Assembly (NCBI GenBank): GCA_014529385.2
Contig: CM043963.1
Span: forward strand, 97,812,912 to 97,876,911
Direction: 5' to 3'
DNA from: Adiantum capillus-veneris
Taxonomy: Eukaryota; Streptophyta; Polypodiopsida; Polypodiales; Pteridaceae
Length of the DNA: 64,000 bases
Positions 25,901 through 37,062 of this stretch are shown one piece after another. The notes under the pieces were generated by a model. The model ran no database searches, was not told where the DNA came from, and saw only the letters and a list, made by a program, of their open reading frames with translations. Position 1 is the stretch's first letter, and every line of letters begins with the position of its first letter. Made by a program: the position numbers and the translations under genes.

Positions 25901-28900
25901 CTAAGGAGTTAAGACTAATTCAATGAATCATCTAGAGAATTGGAACTAGAATAATACAATAGAAGCCCATGTGGTGCTTCAGAGGTTACATCCTAGATTA
26001 TGAATCACATCGAGGGCAATATCAACTTCCTTAGTTGACTGAAAGGAAAGCGTAAAAAAAAACATGCTAATCACATTCCGTGTATATTATGAGAAAATGA
26101 AATGATCTATTACAATGATCACTATTAGTTTTGCAAAGCTACAAATGTGCACATTCACTAAGGTTAACAAGCACACATTAGATACATTAGGAAAAGTTTG
26201 GACTCAAAAATGGGCTTTGTAAGAATTGTTGATGTGACATAGCTTTCAAAAAGTGGGGATCGGTAAATTTTTTGCAAATAAGATCCAAACTTGTCGGAGG
26301 TTGGATATTTAGAATCTACTCTTCAAATACTATCTATTGATATATAGCATGCATGTATCGGACATTGCCTTCATGTATATCTAGAAAAAGGTGATTTTAG
26401 ATTACCGTAACAGTAACAAAACCTGACTGATTGAAAAAAAAAATGGCATAACTTTCATAGAAGTTATCCAAACTTTTCGGACCTTGGCTCTTTAGAATCC
26501 ATTTTTCAAGAACTTTTCAATGATAGGTCATATCATGGGGTTCTAAGCAATATTTAGAGGGATCTACCAGGTTGCTTTTTTTTGTACAACTTTGATGATG
26601 TGGCACTCTTAAAAGGCCCAAAAATGAGTTCAAAATTTTCCTAATGCATACATATGTGCATATGTAAATATGCACAAGAAAGTGAAATTTGTGGGTTAGG
26701 TTTAGTGTCCCACGTGAAGGTGTATCTAACCATATATTACAAACAACATAATATATCAAGTAGTGGGTGTCCTTGTGCGTTTGTGCTTCATACAAGCATA
26801 TCTATCTACCCAATAAAATCATGGCAATATCTAAATACACACATCCCTACTAAACTTTTTGTAATATTCTTTTGAAAAAGAAACACATGCACATGCACAC
26901 ACACACACACACACACATACTCCTCTACACCTAAGAAGGAAAGTTCAACATGAAAACATGGCAATGGTGCACACCAAAACCATCGATGCAACCATCAAAT
27001 GAAAAAACTATTTGATACCTTGGATTACAAGGATTAGTTGGAACAAGTTATTCAAAAATAGGAAAAATCACCCCTAAAATTTGTGGAAATTTCCAAAGTA
27101 GCTCTTAAATTTTACATTTTGTCCAATATACCTTATGTTGTTTTGGAATGGATTTGCCCCAATTTATGCAGTCTTATCTTTATGACAATGGAGATCCATC
27201 TTTAAGTGTCCTTGGCAAAACTGTTCCGCCAATGAGCTCACGAATGAAGGCATTTGTGTTTGAAAGTGATGAACGATATAATCTCAACAACCCACAATAC
27301 CATTGAAAACCCTAGTTCTATCCACTTCTATTGAGTGAAAACCGACCATCTTATGAAGAGTTTTGTATTTAGACATGTTTACGAGATTAATGAGGGGTAT
27401 TTTGGGAATTATGTAGAAAATGAACGGCCGAATATGAGTGGTATATTGGGAATTTGTGAAACTTGAGGAGTATTTGGGAATTTCCCCCCCAAATGAATGA
27501 AGAGAATGGTTCAGATTCCAAGCATGAAAAGAGCCATCCAAACCATGATTGCATGATGATTGGTGCACAGATTAAACCTTCCTATTTGTTTTCAACCCCT
27601 TAATAATATCTTCATTTCTCTCATGATCAAAGTCATGTCCACACCACAAAGGTATATAGGTGCCTCTATTATTAATAAGAGGCTTATCGACCAAAGTGTA
27701 TCAACCAGTCCATGTTTGGGTCAGAAGAAAATAGAGACCCTTAACATTACAATGGGAGGCATGCATTGGCACAGTTCTCCAACAAATGCACATCCATGTG
27801 CAAAATCATGTAGCAAAGATCCCTACCTATCTAAATAGAATGGTTGTGCTTTCAAAGAGAATAAAAAGTATGAGCTCCATTATATATAATCACTTATTAT
27901 CAACACAAGCAAGGTGATAGGCCGTCGTGAAAAGAACAATGGGTGAAAATTGCGAAGCACCTTACCCAAAAATTTATCTGAATGAGGTCATATATTTCTT
28001 CACAAATGTAGAAAGCCACTCAGGATGTCTACAGCCCCAGAAGCTTCCCATCAAAAAGAGAATTCATTACCAAAATGGAAGCAATTTATTTGCTTTGCAA
28101 AGGTGCCTTCCAAAATGATTGCATGCCCGTGACTCCAGTATCAGAATAAAAGCAAAACCTCCTTTACATACCCTGTTTTTTGGCTTTTCTAGGTGCCTCC
28201 AAACGCAATATTTGCCAGGGATTTGCAGCCACAGCACCCAAATTTGTAAGTAGAGATCAGAAAGGAAGTCCTCATAATCAAAGCAAGAGCCTCTTGGTAC
28301 TTGCAAAGGGGCGACCCTGTATGAATGGAAATGCCTGAAGCTCCCACTTTCTTCACAGAATGTAAGAATCAAGAAGGGCCCTCCCGATGTTGGGAGCTGA
28401 TCCGATCTCCAGTCTAGGATACGCCCGCATGCATTCTTTAAAATATTGGGGGTTTGGGTGTGCCATATTGTAGATGCGGGCACATTTGAAGGGTATGTAT
28501 GTGTGATACTTCAAAGCTTGCATCCCACATTTCTGAAACCAATGTTATTGATGCTCGATTTCATTGTGGTGAATCATATCTGGAGCAATATCAGCTTCCT
28601 TGGTTGGCTGAAAGTAACGCGCAAAAAATAAATTTTAGAACTCTAAAAATTATTAGCCTTTTCACACGAGGAAAAGCAAATGTAATCAATTAGCAGAGAT
28701 CCTTGCATTTTGCAAAGCTTGCCCAGATATTAGTACACGTGCACACCACACATATGTATGTGTGCACATACACACTTAGCTACATACATAAGTAGATTCA
28801 TATATAACACACATCATATAAACTTGTGGGTTTGTGTTTACATGTGGGATATGGGCATGCCTCTTATCCAGTCATATTCTATTTGGATAAAGAAACACGC

Positions 28901-29640
28901 ACATATCCCACACATTAGCACTACACTACAAACATACCAGCATGGAAGATTGTGGCCTCAAAGGGATGGTTGCTCTTTGGCAGACAAATTGCTGATGCAG
29001 TATATCTCTCATTATTAATTCGTTGTGAGGGGGTGTGCATCACATACCCATAAGCCAACAACTACTACAAAATTTATAGATTTCACACAAAAACAACTTT
29101 TAACTCGGGATGAAAACTTTAGTGCCTGCACGATTGTGTGTACATGGTTAAAAGCAGTATAGCTGACCTTCCACCATTCTAAAATATTCCATATTATAAA
29201 GTCGAGTATGACCACCAAGCAAAAAAGCTTCCCAGCCCAAGGACCACATTCAAAATATCTGCTTAAAACAATTCAAGACATTTAAGACTCTTTTGCTAGG
29301 AAGAGTTTACAGATGCTTATGGAAAATTGTTTACTTTACCTTGAGAGACGTTGTAGCAGATCCTCATCACGTGCATTCATGGCATGATCGTACACTACTT
29401 CAGTTCTTTTCGCCACATCCGTCCAGCTGTATAATGTTCTCATCTAGACAAAATAACCAGCAGGAACAACCCAGAGTAAAGCATGAAGAAGAAAAATACA
29501 CTGCCTGCTTGAGAGAGAATGAAAAGCAGAAAAAAGACCCATTCGGGAAGAGAAATTATACTGGTTTGCTTAAGTTTGGCATCTATCAAAAGATAGATCA
29601 TAAAAGAAAAGAACAGAAAATGCATCCTTAGGGTATCTGA
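25901..29640. other. Gene-poor region, decayed repeats
   Basis: AT-rich text with no firm gene. Segments near 25975-26060 and 28500-28630 share the phrase GCAATATCARCTTCCTTRGTTG and are copies of one dispersed repeat. A (CA)n run is at 26897-26917. A minus-strand frame at 28483-28067 contains readable text (a CKYQEALALIMRTSF phrase in one frame) and could be an old exon, but I do not recognise it. Confidence 0.4.
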
Positions 29641-29823
29641 TCATCAATTCTACATTTTCTCTACTCTCTCTCAGACCACCTCTACAGTCTATACCTATTA
29701 GTGCTGGCAAGGAAGGCTCTGTTGGATCATGCAGAATATGCTTACCACAGCCCCTCCAACAAGGTGAAAAATCACCATGGCCACCCTAAAAGATAGTTGC
29801 AGAGCAAGCAAGAAAATAAGAAG

Positions 29824-30045
29824 AAGTATGAGAGAAGAGGGATTTGGACAAAAAAGGACATGAGAACCCTAAATAATGTACTCTATATAGCTATGAAGGA
29901 TAATGAAAAAGCAAACTTTACCACAAGAAAGAAAAACCACCTGAGCTCATAAGAGAGTATGAAAGAAGAGAAGATTTTGGAGAAAAAAAGGTCAAGAGAA
30001 CCCCTAATTGATGTAATCTCATACCTTTAAAGATAATGAAGAGAA
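29824..30045. repeat. Imperfect direct duplication, spacing about 130 bp
   Basis: The purine-rich block starting AGTATGAGAGAAGAGGGAT (29825) recurs as AGTATGAAAGAAGAGAAGAT (29955), and both go on through GAGAACCC to GATAATGAA. No gene is associated. Confidence 0.7.
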
Positions 30046-30442
30046 AAATTTGAGAGGCTAAAAAGAAATCTGAAGGGTGGAGAAGAAGAGACAGAAGAAA
30101 GCCTCCACCAGGGTCATGTCACATTCATGAATCAAGCTCTAAAACATGAATGAATGCCACAAAGCATGTAAGCTGATAGTCTTATTATAATGTGGCTGCA
30201 TGAAGAAGTGCAGGTATGCCTAGTGTGTCAAATAGCCAGCCATTCATCTAAAATTTTTGTGATAACACCTCTATTGCTTCACACATGAAAACTGCCAGAG
30301 CTGCTGGTGAAGGCGATCCCTATATACACATTTGAGTCAGCCACCTCTAATGACTACCGTCAAATGTGAAAATCAATCTCCTCCTAACTATAGTTGACAT
30401 ATAGATCATAACCTCAAGTTCACAGAGAGTCGTACCACACAG

Positions 30443-31100
30443 AGAAATGAAATGAAATGATATATTAACGTCCTCAAGAGGCCAAAATGACCTATGAGAC
30501 CAAACCGTTACATGTTTGGGTACAAAATAGAGATGCTAAAATGAATCTAGGAGTGCTACTAGCTGGAACTGTGTGGGGCGTGTGTGATCACTAATACAAT
30601 GGGTGCCCAGTGGTCATGAGTCTATCCTCATCTGTACTTTGGATATCAATAGTAGTATGGTTCAAATCCTCTGTTGCTCGTCGATGCTGTGAAGCTCCTC
30701 TCCTTAGTCGTGGGCGTCTCGATCTCCCTAACTCCAATGCTCGGTCAATGAGAGTTCCGTGGGTGTGAGTATGAGCTGAGCTTTGCAGTGGTGGCTGCTT
30801 CTCTATCTGTCCAGTGTCTGGCGTGAAGAAATCGGTAATTTGTCTCTGGGATTGTCTCTCTTTAGATCTCCTCAGTAAACTGTCTCTATGTCTGTGTAAC
30901 TCAAGTAGATACAGTCCAAGGCATCTCTAGTCCTGATAGCGCATGATTCTGGAGAAGAGTCCGAAGCCGTCTCTGAATAGACAGTGGAAGCTACCCCATA
31001 TCTCGTAGTGCCCATATAGCTGGGTCGAATCACAAACCCATCCCCTGTGAGTTGGAGAAGATGCTCTTTATAGAAAGCCATCTTCGTACTCAGACTCTCT
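30443..31100 (-). mobile_element. LINE family Lf, copy a (3' fragment)
   Basis: Its left edge is the reversed tail (GAAATGAAATGAAATG) followed by the reversed Lf 3' UTR (CCAAAATGACCTATGAGACC). Inside, minus-strand scraps of the ORF2 C-terminus are seen (KMAFYKEHLLQLTGDGFVIR at about 31080). Homology stops near 31100. It lacks EN and RT, as expected for a 5'-truncated insertion. Confidence 0.85.
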
Positions 31101-31139
31101 AAAGCCTTCCACGCCAACTTCTGCACCAACTACTGCAAC

Positions 31140-32395
31140 ATCCAGCTCCGTTGCTGACCTCTGTAGCGATGTCCCTCCACTATGTCTGACCACTTTCCTC
31201 TGATTTTGGCAATGTATGATATTGCTATGTCTGCTTTTCAATCGGTTGGTGGTGAACATAATTTGATTGGACACCCCATGTTTGCTGATCAAGTCAAGCA
31301 AGTGTGGAATGACTGCCAAAACCAGTATGCAGATCCTCCGTTTATTTTGTTGACCTTCTGCTCTGAGAATATAGGGCAATTTGTGGCCCATAAATCGAGG
31401 GCTTCTACTCAGAAAGCAGTGCAGATTTTAGTTGCCCTGGTCAAGGTGGCTGAGAATAGGAGCCTGAAGAACTGTCTGACTGGTCTCAGGCAAGGTTATG
31501 TTGTCAAAAATATGAGCAAGACATGGCTCAGAAAGCCAGATTTCATTGCAGGTCCAGAGCCATTGTTGACCCCTCAGATACGTCTAAAGCCTTTCTTAAA
31601 AGGCTAAAATCTAAACATAGGAGGGAATCCATGACTTCCCTCGCATTATTGGATGGCTGTACAACTTCTAACCCCACCACGACACACTTGAAAGTAAAGT
31701 TTCACAGCAAGATGCAATAAGATTGGATGCACCATTTGATGAGGGTGAGATCACTTATGCCTCATCCAAATTGGGGAATGATAAAACACCTCGTATTTGT
31801 GGTATATCTAAGGAATTTGTTACGTCTTTCTGGGAGGATTTCAAGGATACAGCGATTTCACTCATCAACAAAAGTTGGACTTCAGCATATGTTTGCAGGG
31901 CTCAATCAAGGGATTATTAAGCTGATTCTCAAATGCCTTTTCCCAAAAACATTATCTGATTGGAAGCTAATTACTACGATGGGGATTGTTTACAAGTTAT
32001 TAGCCAAGGTAGTGGCCATAAAATTGGGGCCACAGCTTAGGAAGTACATTTATGTCTCTCAGGTTGGCTTTATTGGTGGGAGATCCATTATGGATAACAT
32101 CTTGGCAGTTCAGTTGGTCAAGAGTACTAGTCAATAGAAGGCTGTCAGAAGGAGTTGATGTATGCAGATATGTGAGGCAAGGGTGCCCTCTCAGCCCTTT
32201 GTTCTATGCAGTGGCATCTCATCCTCTCTTTATATACTTGGCTAGTCTCTCTATGAAAGGATCTGTTCAAGGACTGCGCTTGAAAAATAAACAAATGATT
32301 CGACAGGGTTTTGCTAATGATACCATCCTCTTTCTTAAAGGTAATACTTTCAATTTAGGGAAATGTATGGCTGTTCTTGATCTTTATTCACTTGT
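31140..32395 (+). mobile_element. L1-like LINE remnant (end of endonuclease, reverse transcriptase)
   Basis: The endonuclease end motif TMSDHFPLIL is near 31176. Further on are GEITYASSKLGNDKTP, then LILKCLFPKTLSDWKLIT, KLLAKVVAIKLGP, VSQVGFIGGRSIMDNILAVQ and RQGCPLSPLFYAVASHPLF. The catalytic box reads FANDTILFLKG (FADD with one Asp changed to Asn). This is the plant L1 type and differs clearly from the Lf family. Several frameshifts, no 5' or 3' end. Confidence 0.85.
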
Positions 32396-33653
32396 TCTTA
32401 GGCTGATCCGGGTCCTTAAGGGGACGCTTTTTGCCTTGGTCGCCATGGTCATCATAAACCGCTCTTTGCCTTGCACGGTACGTGCTATGTTCCATCCGTC
32501 TGGCGATACCAGTGGAATGTAGATCCTTGGCAATAATTGCCTCGATCATCTGTTGAAGGGTGTCGTGGGGGAAATATTGGGATTTACTTCTTAATTTGTT
32601 TGAACTTGTCAAGTCCATAAAACATGTAAGGGGTATAGACACTACCTATGCATGTGCATAAAGGTAAGACCACATTACTAGTACACCTTCATGCTCTTCC
32701 GAAGAGGAGGTTGAAGGCTTGCTTCGAATTTCCACATCTTTTCCTCGTCGGAAATCTTCATGAAAGGCGTAACTTTCAGAAGAACCGACCAATACTTGTC
32801 AATATAAGCCGTGACTTTCTCGTGTTCCTTTTGGGCGAGCCAATCCCATTCCTTCTGAATGTCCTCAAAGTCAGGCAGAAGAAATTGTTCATAAAATTCA
32901 GTTTTGAATTGAGCCCACGTTCTGGCTTGTGTACCTCCTAGAATCTTGGCTAACCACTAGTTGCTTGCCATCTCCTTGAGATGCATCCCAACATGACGCA
33001 ACTTGGATTTTTCGATGAAGTTTCTGTTGGCAAAAGCAACTTCAAATTGCCTAATGAAAGACAATGCCTTGGAGATGTCTCTTCGTCCTCTGTAGTTGTC
33101 AAACTTGACATCTTTGTCACCAAATTTGAAAACCCGCATCTTGCGATGACGCTTGCGGTTATCCTTCTTGAACTTGGACTTCTCTTCAATATTACATAGG
33201 GAACTAGTAGGAATTTTCTTCTTTGGAGAAGATTTAGATACTATATGAGAAGTAGATGTAGTAGTATAATCAAGAGAGTATGTTAGAGAAGAGAGAGACA
33301 TCCTTGCTTTTGTTCGGTAGAGAAAGTTCTTTTTCCTTCCCCTTGCTCTTGGAAGGTTGTTTGTCCTGATCCAGAGATCCCTTGTGTGTTTCGGCACCTC
33401 TTCCACATCTTCCTCCTGTGGGTTGCTACCACCGACACGATTTTCCTGACACCCATCGGCATCTGTTCCTTGCGGCTTCTTAATTCCTTCCAAAACCTTT
33501 TGGACAGTTGGCATCGTGATAAGCTGCTGCAATTCTGCGAGTTGAACTCGTACTTGCTGAAGTTCGTCTTCAACGGTTCTTCCGTGACTCGTTACGATTC
33601 TTCCCGTTCCTTCCCGGAATTGTCCTTCTTTGCAAAGAAAGAGAGGAATCAGA
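32396..33653 (-). mobile_element. Ty3/gypsy remnant F, gag region
   Basis: The minus-strand frame starting near 33640 holds a charged N-terminus with a coiled-coil-like VRVQLAELQQLITMP stretch. It then carries the retrotransposon gag core: ALSFIRQFEVAFANRNF, KLRHVGMHLKEMASN, TQARTWAQFKTEFYEQFLLP and LQPPLRKSM, down to about 32700. It goes on as a gag tail (TLQQMIEAIIAKDL) to 32396. One stop (after EMASN) breaks the frame. Protease and pol are missing; the element is cut by or joined to the L1 remnant at 32395. Confidence 0.8.
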
Positions 33654-33665
33654 GTTCTGATACCA
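33654..33665 (-). other. Primer-binding site of gypsy F
   Basis: Minus strand TGGTATCAGAAC, one base from the LTR end (...GTGACA). Confidence 0.75.
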
Positions 33666-33666
33666 C

Positions 33667-34849
33667 TGTCACAAACGGGAGCACACACGAATAATCAATA
33701 AGCTGCAAATAAATATACTTTCAACCAAAAGAGACGAGGGAGAAGATCGACACAATATTTGGGATCAGAAGATGGGCTGGTCCCCCCCCCTAAAGAGAAT
33801 CTTTATTAGGGAGAATCTTTTTTACAAGCACAAGAACGAGAGTAGCCCCTCCGTTCTAAATCTCAAACTCAATGGTCGATTCCTTCCTGTGCGGGAAACT
33901 CTTGAGAGACGAGCTCTCAATTCCATTTCTATCTATACTCAAAGCACGAGGCTCTGCAAACTATTCCGGATTCCTTTCCCGGAATCCTCGAGCGTAGGCC
34001 AAGGCCTTCTTGCTTTTTCTCCATGACGTAGTCCCTGCAAAACTCAAAATACAAAACAACTACTTGTAGTGTGTATTTTCAATCGGTACTTGTTGCTCCG
34101 ACTGCGGAAAAGCAACCTCCCTCCGTGAGATAATCACGAGCACCTGCAATTTCTTGACGGCAGACTCTCTTTCTCCTAGCGCTGGCCAATCTGGGGGCCT
34201 CAGAGAGAACGTGGGCTGTTTTTATAGACACCTGGCCTTGGCAGGAATAACTGGTGACTATCCGGCAACAATAGCTGAGAGTGGAGGCACCAGAAAAGCA
34301 AGAGAGTGATGGCGGCAGCCTGTAGAGAGAGGAGAGAGTATGCGCTGGTTTTTATTTTCAGCCGTAAGGATTAGCGTTGGTGTTCTTTTGGGGAGCCTTG
34401 GCTTTATTTTAAGTGAGCTGCCCACTTGATACCGGTCCATTTTTTTTCTAAGTGTGAATCTGGACAAAACTCGATAAAACTCAATGAGCTAAAAATTTAT
34501 GCTACACAATCACATTCCAGGCGTCCCTAGATGCAATTCTCAGGCACAGTTGCAATACAAACACACATTCCTCGTAGGAAAGCATCTGCTTCTCCCAAAA
34601 AACACTTTAAAATATTCTACTTTTTTTTATAAAAAAAAATTCTCCATACCCATCGTTATTCTTGTGCCTGCGTCTTTACGCATATTCCTTTTTCGAGTTC
34701 TACTTCCCTGCTAGAACGATGGAATATTCCCTTTCCGATGCTCCTGTCACCCAACACGTGACGCATCAGGAACATCCGTTTCTCGGTCTCTCCTACCGAA
34801 CTAACTATATAACCCCTTCGTGATGCTTAATGTCACCCAACATATGACA
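33667..34849 (-). mobile_element. 5' LTR of gypsy F
   Basis: On the plus strand it begins TGTCACAAACGGGAG beside the primer-binding site and probably ends ...CCAACATATGACA at 34849, giving TGTC...GACA ends. Near the outer end a block TGTCACCCAACAYRTGACRC occurs twice (34746 and 34831), a plausible U3 repeat. The outer edge is inferred. Confidence 0.6.
34216..34228 (-). promoter_or_regulatory. TATA box in the gypsy F LTR
   Basis: Minus strand TCTATAAAAACAG, mid-LTR. Confidence 0.5.
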
Positions 34850-35048
34850 CATCAGAGTTGACCGTTCCGGATGGCTTTTAATAATTCCAGTAGATCTACC
34901 CTTCCTAACCTTTATGGTTCAAGTGCACACATTTAAATATCCTAGTTTCAATAAATAGAAATCACTCAAAAAAATAAGAAAATAGTCCATTTAGCAACAT
35001 TGATCAGCCCTTCATGCGCTCCCAAACCACTAGACGTTGACAAGCCTA

Positions 35049-35140
35049 GGCTCAAATACCATGTCAAAGTGCAGCGGAAGGTGTAGTGACACAAGCATAG
35101 CGGGGAGAAGAAGAAGAAGAAGAAGAGAATTTTAACGTCG

Positions 35141-35219
<79 letters not shown>

Positions 35220-35430
35220 CTAGAGCGAGAACGGAGAGAGAGAGAGAATGTGCTCAAGCCTTATAGCCAAATCTGCAAAACAAGAAGTACAAGGATCACG
35301 GGCTCTGTGCGCCCCTCTTTGCCCTATATAGGGATGAAACTCATCTACCCAACTCCCCACAATCCATAAAGTGGGAATATGAAGAGCCTTTGGATAAAAA
35401 TAGGGCGTCCACTATAAATGAGCCTTCAAG
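35049..35430 (-). mobile_element. LTR with primer-binding site, related to the nested element
   Basis: The minus strand shows an LTR end (CCGCTGCACTTTGACA) followed by TGGTATTTGAGCC (35061-35049). This end closely resembles that of the element at 22565-25010, and both LTRs carry a long (CT)n just upstream, here as (GA)n at 35142-35217 on the plus strand with (GAA)n at 35104-35127. A TATA-like CCCTATATAGGG is at 35322-35333. The outer end near 35430 is a guess. Confidence 0.55.
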
Positions 35431-36739
35431 TGGATAGACCAAACAAACATTGGTGATTGCCTCTCATGCCTAGTAGAACCTCACAAGGCCGGGCACAACC
35501 ACCTCTCCCACTAGATCTGGATGGGAAACCCAAGAGATGACCTCCAAAACTCTGAAGCAAAGTAGACCCGTACATACGTATTGATTCCATCCATATAGTA
35601 CGTCTGTGCAGTACGGATCCGTACCATATGGATGGGATCCGTACCTCTTTTTTTGGTGTGCAGTCTGATTGTCTCTTTGAGTTTCTTTAGGTGGGGCTAG
35701 GTTTTTGTCATCCCTTTTGCTAGAGTTCGAAGCTGACTTTAGTTTGGAGCATAAATTATAATCAAGGAGTTTCTGCAGAAAGTGCAGAGAGGACTGAACA
35801 CCGGTTTAGGGTTTAGGATTTAGGGTGTAGTCTTGGCAATGAGCATTGATCAATTGTCCCTTTGTGGTATTGTAATTTTAGATTTTATCATCATCCACGC
35901 TGCAGATATTGTGTTTGAAGTACGTGCACATGGTACTGGGTATAGTGCAATCGTCAATGTATAAAAAACTCACTTGATTGATATTTGGGGTGGTAGGTTT
36001 CTTTAATCAACTACAAAGTGATAGTTTATATGTTTGTAGGCTTTTATTCCAAAATTCCTATTTTTCTCTATTTATTAAGGTATTTTTACCAATGGTGCGT
36101 ATTTTTGCGTACCTTAAACTTCAATCCATACAGGACTGCCGACCAAATACGTACCGTACTTTACATATGGTTCCACCTTGAGTTGAAGCTTGTAGCAGGC
36201 TACAGTGTCACTTTCATAGGACACACAGTTAGTACAGTTGGTATGGTCTAGTTCACACTGGACGGACTCTCTGGGCTGAGCAGTGACACGTGGCATGGAT
36301 ACGGACGGTGTTCTAGAGCACATTGTGGCCAGGTCATCACCACCACTCAGTTTGGAGATAACTTAGATGGCTGACATTTATGAGCCGTTGGTGGCTCTTT
36401 ATGGTGGCACATATGAGTAGTAGCTATTGAGTCATCACGATCACCTTCTTCATATATGGTCAGCGTCGTCGTCGAGAGTAGCGAGTCTATACACACAGCA
36501 CGTCTACACCATCCCTGCACATATGAGCCTCGACACCCCCATTGTACCCGTGAGTTCTGGGCTGGAGCTGAGTGTGCTGCCACACCAGAGTCTGTATCGA
36601 TTCTTTGAGATAGTCGAGTCCATATGTTGTCTCTGTGTTGATCAGCTGTTATCTATTGTTTCCTTTGTTTTCATTTCTCTTTTGAGTGAGATGTCACGCA
36701 CATTGCATTGAGGAGCACCCACTGTAGAGAGCACGACAC
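35431..36739. other. No recognised gene
   Basis: An inverted repeat, GATTCCATCCATAT (35583-35596) with ATATGGATGGGATC (35626-35639), can form a hairpin and contains an inner TACGGATCCGTAC palindrome. The rest may be U3-like text of the element whose leader starts at 36740, but no matching LTR partner was found. Confidence 0.4.
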
Positions 36740-37062
36740 ACTATCTACGCTACAGGTGCTCTCATTTTTGGCACACCCGGTGGGACCTCAACTAAAGTCT
36801 CACTCTGTTGAGTTACAAATCGAGGAGCTAGTTGGCTTTACCTAGCCTCGCCTACTTCGCCTTGCATAGTGCAGCCTGCCTGTTGGTCTAATTCAGTTTC
36901 ACCGTAGACAGCTTAGTCTAGCTGACCTAGTCTCTCGCCCTGCTGGTCTGGTCCTCTCTCGCCCTGGTCCAGCCAAGCTCTCGTCTTGGTCTAGTCCTTC
37001 CTCGTCCCTGGTCCAGCCAGGTGATCTAGTAGAGTCACCTACGTTCAACCAGTTATTGCTCT
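36740..37062 (+). mobile_element. Leader of an LTR retrotransposon
   Basis: The phrase TTTTTGGCACACCCGGTGGG (about 36756) is typical of the start of the internal region in plant gypsy elements. It is followed by a pyrimidine-rich leader with repeated CTGGTCYAGTCC-like units. Gag and protease are missing: the leader runs directly into RT at 37063. Confidence 0.5.

Noticed and set aside
28067-28483. 138-codon minus-strand frame as a gene
   Set aside because: No recognised domain and no clear splice or start support; mentioned only as a possible old exon.
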